This document shows, one piece after another, positions 44,444 through 56,961 of a stretch of 64,000 bases of DNA. The first letter of the stretch is position 1. Every line of letters starts with the position of its first letter. Made by a program: the position numbers and the translations under genes. The notes below the pieces were generated by a model. It did not search any database. It had not been told where the DNA came from and saw only the letters and a list, made by a program, of their open reading frames with translations. The stretch covers positions 372,029 through 436,028 of the forward strand of contig JABTTQ020003405.1 in assembly GCA_016081115.2 (NCBI GenBank), in the 5' to 3' direction. Source of the stretch: Rehmannia glutinosa. Lineage: Eukaryota > Streptophyta > Magnoliopsida > Lamiales > Orobanchaceae.

Positions 44444-47400
44444 TCATCGCCCCATTTGCCTCCTTCTTTCCTCTTCAGCTCTGTCATCATTAGGTCTCTT
44501 TCTTTTCTTTTCATCATCAGTTGCTTTCTTCATTTCATAAGCTCTCTTCGCAGCAGCATCATTGCGTTTCCTATCTTCCCATAGCTGATCTTTTCTTCTG
44601 TTTTCCTCTTCTATTCTTCTCACATAATCAGCATTCTTTCTAGCCACTTCCAGATTCGCTACTTCATCGTACCTAGCCTAGTAGATCCTTCCCTACTTGC
44701 CTGGATCTACATATTCAATATTTTTGGGTAGAGATCTAGGTCAAAAACCTCTTCCTCCACCACTTCTTCCTCCTCCTCTGGGTGTATACTGTACATGAGT
44801 CTTCTCGCTTACCAATTTGAATGGCTCTTATTGGTAATCTATTTGCCTATCAGTTCCTCGCACAACTTAAGACCCTTCTCCTAGTACAGATCCCAGGCTT
44901 GGGCTACCGACATATTCTTGAAATAGCCTTCGGATTCGAGCATTTTAAATTCTTTGACTGATCTTGGCTCGTCTCCGTCATCTGGAATAACATCTTGATC
45001 CTTCCTTGTCGGAATGCCACCGAAGTGTTTCAACATTTCTTCAACGCGGGCATCCGTCCTCTTGTCGAACCCTTCCATCCCTGCTTCTACAATTTTTCAT
45101 TTCTCTGACATAGGCACATCAGAGTGTTCGATTGGCAGAGTTACTAGAAGTTTGCTCACGATAGATCTTTGTGACATGACCTTCTTTGAGGTTTTGTGCA
45201 ATCATTAAGGTCAAATCCTTTGACCTTTCCCCCTTAACTGCTTTTCCCTTCTTCTTCTCAACAGTTGTTTCTTCCTTTTTCTTCTCAGTTGTTTCTTCCT
45301 TCAATTTCCTCAGGTATTCCTCTTCCCCCTTTTTAGCATCATCAAAGGAGAGGAACCCAAGGGAACATTCTGCGAGCATGAAGTCGAGTCTCTGTGAGAG
45401 TGAGTTACGCTTGGAGTCTCTTTGTGGCATGTCTTTGTTCGAAATTGAACGAGCAGTGGCCTTTGATTCGTTTTGCCACGGTTTCATTTCAGCCATGAGA
45501 AGGCTGAATTTTGTATTCATGTTCTCCTCAACACGCAGAATTTCTTTTTGATGAAATTCACACAGTAACTCCATTTCAGTTGTATGGGAGGCATGCAATT
45601 TTTCCATATATGCCTGCATCTTCTGCTTCATATCAGCGTTGTCAGCACTCCAAACAAGCACCTTATTGTTCAATGCCTTAAAATATCGAACTTGCTCATG
45701 TCGCATTGCACTCTACTACTGACACCACTCCCTGATTCTTACCACAATCCCTCTTAAGTCTGCTGTGAGGTTGGCATCTCTATTGTCCAAACGCAGATCT
45801 AATGAGGCATGTTGTTGCTCGATCTTCTCAATCTCTACACAAATCGTCTTGAAGACTTCACGGATCTCAGCTGTCACAACTGATTCAGCTGGCGGCCATT
45901 CAACATCAAAGTCAAAGTCTGTTGGAACAATGGAGTCGGTAGGGATAACTGGATCTTCTCGAACGGTGTCGACATTGCTCTTTGACTGTCTCTTCCTCTA
46001 GCTTTGGCAGCTCAAGTGAAAAGGGAAATAATTGCTCAAAGGCATCGTCTCACACATATGGGTTATTTGTCTTTGTTTGAGCATGTGATGTCCTTTAGTT
46101 AAGTCGGCCTTCTTTGCAACTTTGGGAGCTCTTGAGATGACTCGGTTTTTTTGGGCCTTGTTGAGTGGGTTGGCCGACTAAGCGAGCCTGTTTGTATTAA
46201 CGACTTCTTCGGCCTCGATAGATTTTTCTAAGTGAATTACCTAGTCCTCATTTGCAACATCGCGTCGGCGGAAGATGATGAAACATGGGGGCTTGGTTCA
46301 TCATCGAGGTTGAAAGTTTGATGAGCAGCTTTAAAACTTGACTGACTCCTCTGCGGGAGAACATCCTCAGCTGGGTCATTTTGATGTTCAACAGGGGTGG
46401 ACACAGCTTCATCTTCGGATCCTAGAAATGATATATCAGGATTGTCTTGGGAATCATGAAGTGCACTAATCTCCTTCTCAGTTGACAATATTAACAGGAG
46501 TGATGTTCTCAATATTTTGAGCTTTACACAAGGAGGTCTCAACTTCTCTTGGGCCTTCAATACCTCCAGCAGTCTCAACTGCAGCGAGGTCTTCTGTATT
46601 CCCTTCGACAGTCGCAGCTGTCTTAGGGTCTTGGACCATAGCATCCGAAGGAGTCTCAACCCCTTGGATTGCACTTTCACTGCCCAGATGTTAACTCCCG
46701 GGGCATTACCATCATGTGCCTCATTTGCGCAATAGCGGTGTCCTCGCACTGCAACGTAGTTGACACTTGATTGGGACGAGACTCAAGTTGTCGAAGCCGT
46801 CAATGTCAGTCTGCTGTGTTTCTTTCTCGATTTCCACCTCGCCTCCTTTCTTCATTGTGGAGTCATCTGCAGCATTCTCCGACCCTGCTGCAGTGGAGTG
46901 AGTTTCCCCCTCAGCTGGCACACCAGTGGTGGTGACACTCTGGGGTCACTCTTCTCCGGACTTTCGGTGCCTTCCCGTTGAGTGCTCGGTAGTGGGGACG
47001 GTGGTAAAACACCTTTAGTAGGGGTTGGCTCAACTTGGGTGCCCAAATTCCCAGTCTAATCGTGAAGTCCCTTGGACAGGGGATGTAGTTGCAGCAATAA
47101 CTGTGGAAATCTGTTGCACTACTCCCAATGGGTCTATTTGCAGGAGAGAATGTGAGGACTCTCCTGGTCCTTCAAACATTCATTGCTCATGCATCATCAC
47201 GGATTCCCTTAGAGCTTGTTGCATGTCCGACTTCTCTATTACAGCAACGGGATCCATATCTTCATCACTCTCTGAGAACACATCAAGATGAGAGTGAGTG
47301 TGTTCTAGAGTTCCAATGAGCGTGCATATCTTGGCTTTTTCACGAGCTTCTGCTTTCTCGGCTGCTTTGGCTTGTTCATTCTCTTTTAGGATTTGTAAGA

Positions 47401-48690
47401 TATTCAAGCAGTTATCTTTATCAAGGGGCTGAACCACTTTGGTGATGCCGAGGAATTCAAACAACTCTTCCTCTTCTTCTATGAACTCAGGGCGTTCAAA
47501 CTGCTCCCTCGAGTGACTTAGCTTCCACGCCCTCCATTCACATAGATGGCGCTGGATATCTGGGTATATAGGAGAATACATGATGATATCATCATCGTCA
47601 TCTTCTTCTTGTTCTTCCTTTTCTGGGATGGAAGGCAAGATGTTTTATTGCTCTTCACCTTCAGCAGTGTCCGTAGCAGGTGGAGAGACAACATTTTCAA
47701 CTGACTCTGTCTCAGCTACTTCGTTTTCCTCAGTTGTCCTCTCCACAGCTGGGTCTTCTTGGGGCCTCTGTTGATCATCGTCACGAGACTTGGATTTCAT
47801 CAACTACTTGGGAGGCGCACTTCGAGTGTCGCGATCCACAGGCTTTCTCTAGGGGAGTAGCGGGCTGTTTGTCCTTTCACGCTACGAAAGCTTGACTATC
47901 CTTCTTCTTTTGGTTTTAACCAAAGGAATTTCTTGTTCTTTTTCTTCTTCTCGATTCTCCGTGCGGGGTTGGGCGAGCTTTCTTGGGCCAGGCTGCGCCT
48001 TCCTGAGGCTTGCGATCCTTTTCTTGCGTATGGTGGAGAAGGGATTTGGGCTTCCTTCTTAGCCTCGTTGCATAGGCGGGAGGAGACACGGCCCCCTTTC
48101 GGGCGGCGACTTCGGTAAAGGCGAGTGCATCCTGTTTCTTTCTTTGCAGGGGAAACCTTCTTCTTTGCGACTTTCTTCTTGGGAGGAGCAACGAGTTGTG
48201 TACTCGGGGTGGTGATTCCCCCTCACTTGTATCCGCCCTCTTCGCATGGGCTTTCTTGCAGGCTCTGAAAGATTAGCCTAGAATATTTTTGTTTACATGG
48301 AAAGGCCCTTCACTTCCATCGGATGGCCAATTACCAGGCCATATCGAGTGATCCTCCAAAGGATCCATCCTCCTTGTATGATTTATTCCCAACGTGCGGA
48401 AGAGTACGCTATACGAACTCGGCCCGAGTTGACTTTCTTACCGTGCATGATCGCGGCCATGGCGATCGGCTTGGTCTTTGAAAGCGATTGAAGCTACCAA
48501 ACTTCATGTCTACACACTTGGCGGCGACATCCATCAGCTTGTGATAGTCGTCCTTCGGCAACTTCTTCTCAGTTGTGTATATTACCTTCGCAGCACACTC
48601 CGATTTAGCTACTTCTTTCCATGCATCAGCCAAATCAACGTCTGCTTCAATAATCTCGGTCATGCCCTCGGACGGCGGCAAAAAGCGATG
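44444..48690 (-). pseudogene. Extra (env-like position) ORF of the SIRE element, main part
   Basis: This continues the ORF that starts at 56961. In coding order it has EGMTEIIEADVDLADAWKEV (about 48670), a K/R-rich stretch (about 48180-47920), an acidic segment with EEDDDDDIIMYSPIYPD (about 47620), Ser/Pro/Thr-rich parts (47046-46250), and a helical region with FHQKEILRVEENMNTKF and LGFLSFDDAKKGEEEYL (45706-45119). It ends RRIEEENRRKDQLWEDRKRN and a basic tail ending at 44444. I see no signal peptide or clear membrane segment, so envelope function is not supported. Several frameshifts break it. Confidence 0.65.
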
Positions 48691-48694
48691 CTAC

Positions 48695-49689
48695 TCGCAC
48701 AAGAGGTCGGCCCAGTACGAAGAGTTGAAAAAATGAAAGCAGAACATCGACTTGAAAAAAATGGAGCGCGGGGGACCGATCCCAGGGCGAGGCCGAATTC
48801 GCACCCAGGCGACAGTCGACCCCCCCCGACCGGTCACACCCCCCGCAACCCCTACTGGATCGCACTATTTTTTTCAAACGGTCGAAATCTTCAACAGGGC
48901 AACCGGTCGCCCTATGCTATTTTATGACAGCAAAGTTATGCTATTTGAAATGTTTGTGACAATATTTACTTTTCATTTTTGTACAATATTTCTATATCTT
49001 GTGATCTTCTTTTTAGACAAAAGTGAAGATAGAGGAGCCTATGTTAGTGAAGACTTCCCTATAAATAGAGGATGAATTGAAGACACAAGATACAACACAC
49101 ACAAGCAAAATACACAACAAGAAATCTACAAATTGTTCAAGCTTTCATTTTTACATTCTTGTTGTAATAGCCTAAGTACTTTCACTTGCACATCTTTGAG
49201 GTCTAGGCTTTTTGATTCTTGATTACACTTGCACTCAATCTTTGTATTGGTTTCATAGAGTTGTAATCTTGAATTTTTGTCCATCATTCAACACAAGACA
49301 TCCTTGTGAGTATTCTTGTGGTAAGAATACACTTGGGTGATCTAGGTGATAGGTGTTTGAAGAGTGTGGTACTCTTAAAAGGTGGTGAAGGAAGATTGTG
49401 GTAATATCCTTGAAGGTGTTGTAAGAGGATTGTGGTGATCCTCAAGGTGTTGTATTAATTGTGGTAATTAATAAAATCTTTTTCTTTTTGAAATCCATCC
49501 GGAGATCTTGGGGTAGTAGTAGATTAGGCCCTAGGTGGGTTGAACTACTATAAATCATCGAGTGTTGGTTAATTTCCGCATTTACATTCTTGTCAATTAC
49601 TTGTTCATTTGAAAAAGAGGGCGATTTGCGAAAAATCGGCATAATCTATTCACCCCCCATCTAGATTATCGTAGCCACTTGGACTAACA
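48695..49689 (+). repeat. 5' LTR of the nested SIRE element, 5'-truncated
   Basis: Alignment to the 3' LTR starts at TCGCACAAGAGGTCGGCC. A TATAAATA box lies at 49061-49068. About 90 bases (around 49210-49300) are present here but missing from the 3' LTR. Confidence 0.88.
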
Positions 49690-49691
49690 AA

Positions 49692-49703
49692 TGGTATCAA
49701 AGC
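49692..49703 (+). other. Primer-binding site of the nested SIRE element
   Basis: TGGTATCAAAGC, one base different from the usual TGGTATCAGAGC, two bases after the LTR. Confidence 0.85.
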
Positions 49704-49745
49704 TAAACTCTTTGGCTAGCTCGTTCGAGTAAAGAGGAAAGATCC

Positions 49746-51525
49746 ATGGCTACGAATGAAGCTTATCTCACCACCGGCGCATCCACCAACAAGCAACCAC
49801 TATTCGCGCCAACAACTACGCATTTTGGAAAGACCGCATGGAGTGCTTTCTACTGGTGCGGATTTGATATTTGGAATGTGGTTATTGAAGGAGTTGCTCA
49901 ACCAACAACAAAATTGGAGGATGGTACCACGACTCCCAAGCCGTTCAAGGAATATGATGAAAATGACAAGAAGGCTTTCTCTTTAAACGGTAAGGCCTTA
50001 AACATTTTACATTGCTCTCTTACCACCACCGAATATAATCGCATAAAAGGCATACGGTCGGCACATGAAGTTTGGGAAAAATTAGAAACCATCTATGAGG
50101 GCACAAAGAAAGTGAAGCAAGCAAGAAAAACAATGCTTGTGAAAGACTTTGAAAATTTCAATATGCATGATGGTGAAAGCATATCAAAAATGGTGGAAAG
50201 GCTTGACAACATTGTCAATCCTCTTGTGGCTCTTGGAAAGGTCATCTCGAAGAAGATAAGGTGACCAAAGTCTTAAATGCCCTTCGGCTCATGGTCCAAA
50301 AAGGTGATGGCAATCACGGAAGCTCAAAATCTTGAGACACTCAAGTTTGATGAGCTCATTGGGAACCTCCTTATTTATGAAGTATATCTCAAGGAGAGGA
50401 AAAATTCTCAACCATCCACCTCTAAACCGGGTACGCAAAATATTATTAAAGGCTTAACATCTTCTTCTAATAATGTTTATTATGCTAGTAATGAGGATGA
50501 TGAAGAAACGGCGGCTCTTGTTAGAAAATTTGCAAAATTTGTAAACAAAAATAAAGCAAGAAAGCCAAGAGACAATTCCTGTTTCAAATGCGGAAAATCC
50601 GGGCACTACATAGCTGATTGCCCAAAATTAGCGGAAGAGGAACAAAAGAAAAAAAAGCCTTTTCCGAAAAAGAAGGCGTTAAATGCGGACGTCAAAACTT
50701 GGGATGAATTACTTGAAACAACCGATGAGGAAGGAGAATCCGAACATGGTCTTATGGCCATAGATGATGAAAATACCGAGGTACGCTCTAATGCTTCATC
50801 TTCTTCCCTAGTTGATGAATTACAATGTGATTTTGATGAATTGCAAAATGAGTTTCAAAATTTGATTATTAAATACAAGAATTTGAAAAAGAAGCATAAA
50901 GAGCTTAAACTAGAAAAAGATAAATTATTTACTTCTTATGACTCTCTTGATAAGGCTCATGCTATTACTCTTACTATGGTCCGTACTCTTGAAACCGAAA
51001 AACAAACGCTCACAAATGATGTTGAAAATTTGAAAAAGAATGTGCATCGATTCAATTTAAGTACGGATAAAGTCACAAAAATTTTAGATGCACAAAGAGG
51101 TGAGCATTCTAAATTAGGACTTGGTTACAAACCTTTTCAAAATGCTTTTAAGAAAAGAGACCAAGGTCCAACCTTTTATGCGTGCTAGTAGTCCTCGTAT
51201 TATTACTTGTTTTTATTGTGGTAAGAATGGACACTATGCTAGCAATTGTAAATTGAAGAATAATTTTAGCTATTATTGGAGACCTAAAGGTCTCAAGGCT
51301 AACCCCCATGGACCCCAAAATTATAGGGTACCTAAAAATAATTCCTTTGTAGGTTATAGGGGCTATAACAACAATGGAAGATTTAAAATGGCTCGTGGAC
51401 AGCGGATGTTCACGCCATATGACCGAAAAAGAGAGAACTTTTTACCAACATCAAGCTCCAAGAAGAGGTATGGTCATGTTCGGCAATGGCAAAGGAAGAA
51501 TTCTTGGAAATGGAGAAATTGGTAA
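49746..51525 (+). pseudogene. gag of the nested SIRE element
   Basis: The ATG at 49746 starts MATNEAYLTTGASTNKQPLF. The UBN2-type gag region includes KEYDENDKKAFSLNGKALNI and YEGTKKVKQARKTMLVKDFE. A frameshift at about 50262 (VISKKIR then stop) is followed in another frame by LIYEVYLKERKNSQPSTSKP. A zinc knuckle CFKCGKSGHYIADC lies at about 50580, then a long coiled-coil (LIIKYKNLKKKHKELKLEKD), a TAG at 51186, and a second knuckle CFYCGKNGHYASNC near 51211. Two knuckles separated by a coiled coil are usual in SIRE-type Gag. It would form the particle. Confidence 0.85.
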
Positions 51526-54350
51526 ATCTTCTTTCTCTCTTAGTAATGTTCTTTTAGTAGAAGGGCTTAAGTTCAATTTGATAAGTGTTAGCCAACTTTG
51601 TGATTCAAATTATAATGTTGTTTTTAATAAAGAAAAATGCCTTATTTCCAAAAATGATAAAATTATTTGTGAAGCAATTAGAAAAGGCAATCTTTATAAA
51701 ATTTGTACAAGTGATTTGGTTAGTCAAAATGTTTCTTGTCTTGTCGCCAATAATGATTTAACTAGTTTATGGCATAGGCTACTTGGTCATGTTGGATACA
51801 AAAATTTGCAAACTATTTACAAAAACTAACATGTAAAAGGACTACCTAAATTGAATTTTGAAAATCTTGGCTTATGTGACACTTGTCAAAAGAACAAATT
51901 AGTTAAGAGTAGTTTTAAGCCCAAAAATGAAATTTCCACTACCAAACCCCTACAAATGCTTCATCTTGATTTGTATGGGGATATTGGTACGGCTAGTCTA
52001 AGTGGAAAATATTACACTTTTGTTATAGTTGATGATTTTTCTAGATATACTTGGGCTCTATTTCTTACAAATAAAAGCGATGCCATTAATGAGTTTGTTA
52101 AGTTGTGTAGACTTATTGAAAATGAAAAGGAAGATACTATTAAGTCTATTCGAAGTGATCGAGGTGGAGAATTTGACGGCGAATTTAGAGTCTTTTGTGA
52201 AACCAAGGGATATAGTCATAATTTTTCGGCTCCAAGGACACCTCAACAAAATGGAGTAGCCGAAAGAAAGAATCGGACACTTCAAGAAATGAGTCGGTCC
52301 ATGCTCAATGAATTTTCACTTCCAAAATATTTTCGTCCTAAAATGAATAAAACTCCATATGAGCTTTGGAAAGGAAGAACTCCAAATATTAGTTATTTCA
52401 AAATATTTGGATGTAAATGTTTTATTTTGAATACTAAGGATCAATTAGACAAACTTGATCCTAAGGCCGATGAAGGAATATTTATGGGGTATTCAACCAA
52501 GAGCAAAGCATATCGGGTTTACAATAAGACTAGTGGGGTTGTTGAAGAATCCATCCATGTCAAATTCAATGAAGCTTCGGGTGTTGAAAGGATACCCAAT
52601 GATGAAAGTGATGAAGAGGATATTGTTGAACCCATTGTTGAAGATGAAACTCAAAATGATCAACCTTTAATCTCAAATGTTCCTCGAAGATAAAGGTGAT
52701 ACTTGAATCTTCGTAGCATTTAAATTTAAGGAGAGATCACCCAAAAGATCTTATTATTGGTGATCCCCTTGATAAAGTAATGACTCGAGGAAAATTTGCC
52801 GAGAAAGCTCTTATTTCTCAAAAAGAGCCTAAAAATGCTAAGGAAGCCATTGAAGATGAGGATTGGTTTTAGAAATGCAAGAGGAGTTGAATCAATTTGA
52901 AAGAAATGATGTATGGGAATTAGTACCTTGTCCTCCATCTGAAACCATTATTGGTACAAAATGGGTATTTCGGAACAAGCTCGATGACCAAGGCAATATT
53001 GTTCGAAACAAAGCAAGGTTAGTAGCTCAATGTTATTGTCAAGAAGAAGGTATTGATTATGATGAAACATTTGCACCCGTAGCACGTTTAGAAGCTATTC
53101 GTATTTTACTTGCCTATTCTTGTTTTAAAAATTTCAAGCTTTACCAAATGGATGTAAAATCCGCATTTTTAAATGGTATTATTCAAGAAGAAGTCTATGT
53201 AAAACAACCTCCGGGGTTTGAAAATTTTTCTAGGCCTAATGATGTTTATAGACTTAAAAAGGCCTTATATGGTTTGAAACAAGCACCCCGTGCATGGTAT
53301 GATAGACTTAGCTCTTTTCTTTTGCAAAATGGTTTTACAAGAGTTAAAGTTGACACTACTCTCTTTGTTTTTGAAAAAGGGCAAGATTGCTTATTAGTGC
53401 AAATTTATGTTGATGGTATTATTTTTGGTGCTACTAATGAATCCTTGTGCAAGAAATTTTCTAAGTTAATGCAAGGTGAATTTGAAATGAGCATGATGGG
53501 GGAGCTCAACTTCTTCCTTGGACTTCAAATTAAGCAATGCCAAGAAGGAATTTATATTTCTCAATAAAAATATACAAAGGAGCTTTTGAAGAAATTTGGC
53601 ATTGAAGAAGAAAGAACCGTCTCTACCCCAATGGCAACAAACGTCAAGATTGACAAAGATGAAAAAGGCAAGTCGGTTGATGAATCCAAATATAGAGGTA
53701 TGATTGGTAGTTTACTTTATTTAACCGCAAGTAGACCGGACATTCTTCATGTCGTATGCCTATGTGCTCGTTTTCAAAGCAATCCCAAATAATCTCATAT
53801 GAGTGCCGTTAAAAGGATTTTTCGATATTTGAAAGGCACTATTCAAGATGGTTTATTCTATCCAAAGAATGAAAATTTTTCTCTTAAAGGTTATAGTGAT
53901 TCGGATTATGCGGGAAATATTGATGATCGGAAAAGTACTTCAGGATCATGTCAATTTCTAGGTGATTGCCTAGTTTCTTGGTTTTCAAAGAAACAAAATT
54001 GTGTTTCACTTTCAACGGCCGAAGCCGAATATATTTTCGAAGCATTTTGTTGTACACAACTTCTTTGGATGAAACAAACCTTAGCGGATTATAAATGTTC
54101 TTTTGAAAGTGTTCCTATCTTTTGTGATAATATATCCGCTATAAACATTGCTCAAAACCCGGTTCATCATAACCGTACTAAACATATTGAGATTCGACAT
54201 CATTTTCTAAGGGATTGTGTTTCAAAACGAAAAATTGAGATATCTTTTGTACCATCTCAAGATCAATTAGTGGATATTTTTACAAAACCGCTATCTTCCG
54301 AGACTTTTGCATCCATACGAGCTCGGTTAGGCATAATGCATATTGAATGA
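51374..54350 (+). pseudogene. pol of the nested SIRE element
   Basis: Protease: WLVDSGCSRHMT (about 51390). Pre-integrase: LWHRLLGHVGYKN, with a TAA at 51827. Integrase: LDLYGDIG, RSDRGGEFDG and GVAERKNRT supply the D, D and E (51960-52280). RT: KARLVAQCYCQEEGIDYDET, SAFLNGIIQEEVYVKQPPGF, and the catalytic box YVDGIIFGA, where the second Asp of YVDD is Gly (about 53410), so RT would be dead. TAA codons at 53565 and 53790 and one at 52691 interrupt it. RNase H ends SFVPSQDQLVDIFTKPLSSE and ARLGIMHIE. The total length is normal for a copia pol. Confidence 0.9.
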
Positions 54351-55587
54351 GGCTTACGTTTGCATTTTGCATGTTTTTAAAACTTAGGGGCGAAAAATCG
54401 GATTTTTGGTTGAAAAATTCGGATTTATTCAAAATGTCAAGACAGTGGGATAAACAGGTTGAGGGCAACCGGTCGCCCTCAACCTCGACCGGTCGCCCTA
54501 AGCATAAAATTGGATTAAAACCGTTCTGTCTTCAGCATTCTTCATTTTAAATTATTTTGGCCATTTTTCGTCCCCTTTGCCAAATTCACACAAATTTCAC
54601 TTCAAATTTGTTTTCTTGCATATGTTTTATATTTTGGACTTCATTAAGCTCGATTATCATCATCATTTCTCATCTTTACCGAATAAATGGTAAGAATTCT
54701 ACTCCATTTGCTCAATTGGGTTGAACCCTTGAGATTTTGACTTATTTGCAAAATTCTTGATGCTAGTTTCATATGAATGTGATGAGCTTAATATTTATGA
54801 TGTATTGAATGTTGTTTGAACTGAATTGGTGATGAAAATTTTTGGCTTAAATGAATTTCAAAGGCATTATATACTTCTAGTTTTATTCGACGCACGCCAA
54901 GTGTTCGACAAAATGTTTCAATAAAAGATTCATCACCAACGTGATTTTCTTGATTTAAAAAGTCTTATAAATTTATAGGGATCATGTTTTATCAATCAAA
55001 TGAGCTTTTGCAAGTCAATTGATCAATTTTCCCTTTTATTTGGAATTTAAGCTTCAATTTTCAAAACGCTCGATAAATCGATAAAATTGCGCACTTTGAT
55101 ATGATTGTATGATATTTTTATCGTGCTAACATTCTTTTTTATGATTCCAAAGGGGGAGAAACAGGAAAAACGCTCATATGCTCAAAGAAGCAAAAATAAG
55201 CTCGCAAGAAAAGCTATAAGCTAGGGCTCTTGAAAGCCATAAGCTGTGAACAATACTTAGTCCATGTGATGTATTATGGACTTTTATGCTTGACTAATGA
55301 TGTCTTGTGACAGGGGGAGCTTATAAGCTCATGGAATTCAAACTTAAGTTGTAAAAGCTAAGCTTTTAGCTTTTAGTTGTTGCTTGTATACTTGTTCTTG
55401 ATATGCATATTGATAGGGGGAGCTTGTGCAAAAATGATTTTGAAAAATCTTTGCTCCTATCCTTGTGTGTTTATACTTATGATGAATCTTGCTTAAAATG
55501 GATTGATATTTTAGACCGGAAAATTTATTTTGTTTTAAAATCAACTTCCTAAAATTGTTTTGGTTTGTAATCATCAAAAGGGGAGTT
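54351..55587 (+). other. 3' noncoding region of the nested SIRE element with repeated polypurine tracts
   Basis: No extra ORF survives here. Purine runs AAAGGGGGAGAA (55149), CAGGGGGAGC (55311), AGGGGGAGC (55415) and AAAAGGGGAG (55576) occur before the 3' LTR. Only the last one abuts the LTR. Extra polypurine tracts are typical of SIRE-type elements. Confidence 0.75.
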
Positions 55588-56709
55588 TGTTAGATAAATG
55601 TTTTTATCAAGATTTTGATGATTATGTTTAAATGAGTTTTTAATACCAAAACTATGTTTATAAATGTTGTCCAAATACTTCTAAATGATTTAAAATGTTT
55701 TTACTAATTTTTTGGAGTATTTCTTGAAGTTTATTTTTGATTAAAATCGGACAACATTTCAAATTGGAGGTCGGCCGGTCGCACAAGAGGTCGGCCGTAC
55801 ACAAGAGTTGAAAAAATGAAACAGAACATCTTGACTTGAAAAAATGGAGCGGGGACGGTCCGGGGAGGGCCGACCGGCCGTCGCACCCTGGGCGGCCGGT
55901 CGACCCCCTCCGACTGTCGCACCGCAACCCCCTACGGATCGCACTATTTTTTCAAACGGTCGAAATCTTCAACAGGACAGGCAACCGGTCGCCTATGCTA
56001 TTTTGTGACTTGACAAAGTTATGCTCTTTGAAATGTTTGACAACAAGATTTAGTTTTGATTTTTGTACAATATTTATACATCTTGTGATCTTCTTTTTAG
56101 ACAAAAGTGAAGATAGAGGAGCCTATGTTGGAAACCTATATTGGTGAAGACTTCCCTATGAATAGAGGATGAATTGAAGACACAAGATACAACACACACA
56201 AGCAAAATACACAACAAGAAATCTGCAAATTGTTCAAGCTTTCATTTTTACATTCTTGTTGTAATAGCCTAAGTACTTTCACTTGCACATCTTTGAGGTC
56301 TAGGCTTTCAAGACATCCTTGTGAGTATTCTTGTGGTAATAATACACTTGGGTGATCTAGGTGATAGGTGTTTGAAGAGTGTGGTACTCTTCAAAGGTGG
56401 TGAAGGAAGATTGTGGTAATCTCCTTGAAGGTGTTGTAAGAGGATTGTGGTGATCCTCAAGGTGTTGTATTAATTGTGGTAATTAATAAAATCTTTTTTT
56501 TTCTTTTTGAAATCCATCCCGGAGATACTGGGGTGGTATTAGATTAGGCCCTTGGTGGGTTGAACTACTATAAATCATCGAGTGTTGTTTAATTTCCGCA
56601 TTTACATTCTTGTCAATTACTTGTTCACTTGAAAAAGAGGGCGATTTGCGAAAAATCGCCATAATCTATTCACCCCCCCTCTAGATTATCGTAGCCACTT
56701 GGACTAACA
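55588..56709 (+). repeat. 3' LTR of the nested SIRE element
   Basis: It runs TGTTAGATAAATG...TTGGACTAACA, 1122 bases. The TATA box seen in the 5' LTR is TATGAATA here. A segment of about 90 bases is deleted near 56310 relative to the 5' LTR. Confidence 0.92.
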
Positions 56710-56961
56710 CTTGCGGTGGACAGAGGACTTGATTCCTTCATCCTGCACCTCAGCATTTACATAAAACTGTGCCACCTCTTCAAGGTAGGTGAGCGAGTAT
56801 TCCATAGTAAGAAAAGGCCTGAGACCGGACTTTTCTAGCATATCAGCTATCTTCTTTACTAGGGTTTCATCGGAACCCTGCTTCACCATCCGTTCAAAAT
56901 CCTCAGTCGATCCAGAGTGGATTTGCTTCGATAACTTGACGAAATTAAACTTTGGTGCCAT
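56710..56961 (-). pseudogene. Extra ORF of the outer SIRE element, N-terminal part
   Basis: The ATG at 56961 starts MAPKFNFVKLSKQIHSGSTE, then SLTYLEEVAQFYVNAEVQDE and GIKSSVHRK, where the nested element cuts the frame. The continuation is at 48690-44444. The start lies about 560 bases downstream of the pol stop, so it would need its own mRNA or an internal start. Confidence 0.7.

Larger units (their letters stand above)
48695..56709 (+). mobile_element. SIRE/Maximus-type copia retrotransposon nested in the other SIRE element
   Basis: LTRs are at 48695-49689 (truncated) and 55588-56709. A primer-binding site TGGTATCAAAGC (49692-49703), gag, pol and several polypurine tracts are in order on the plus strand. 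It splits the extra ORF of the host SIRE element (codons resume at 48690 and 56710). The first 191 bases of the left LTR, with the target duplication, are lost. Six or more stops or frameshifts make it inactive. Confidence 0.9.

Noticed and set aside
44444..48690. Retroviral envelope gene
   Set aside because: The ORF is in the env-like place, but no signal peptide, transmembrane helix or fusion-type segment could be seen.
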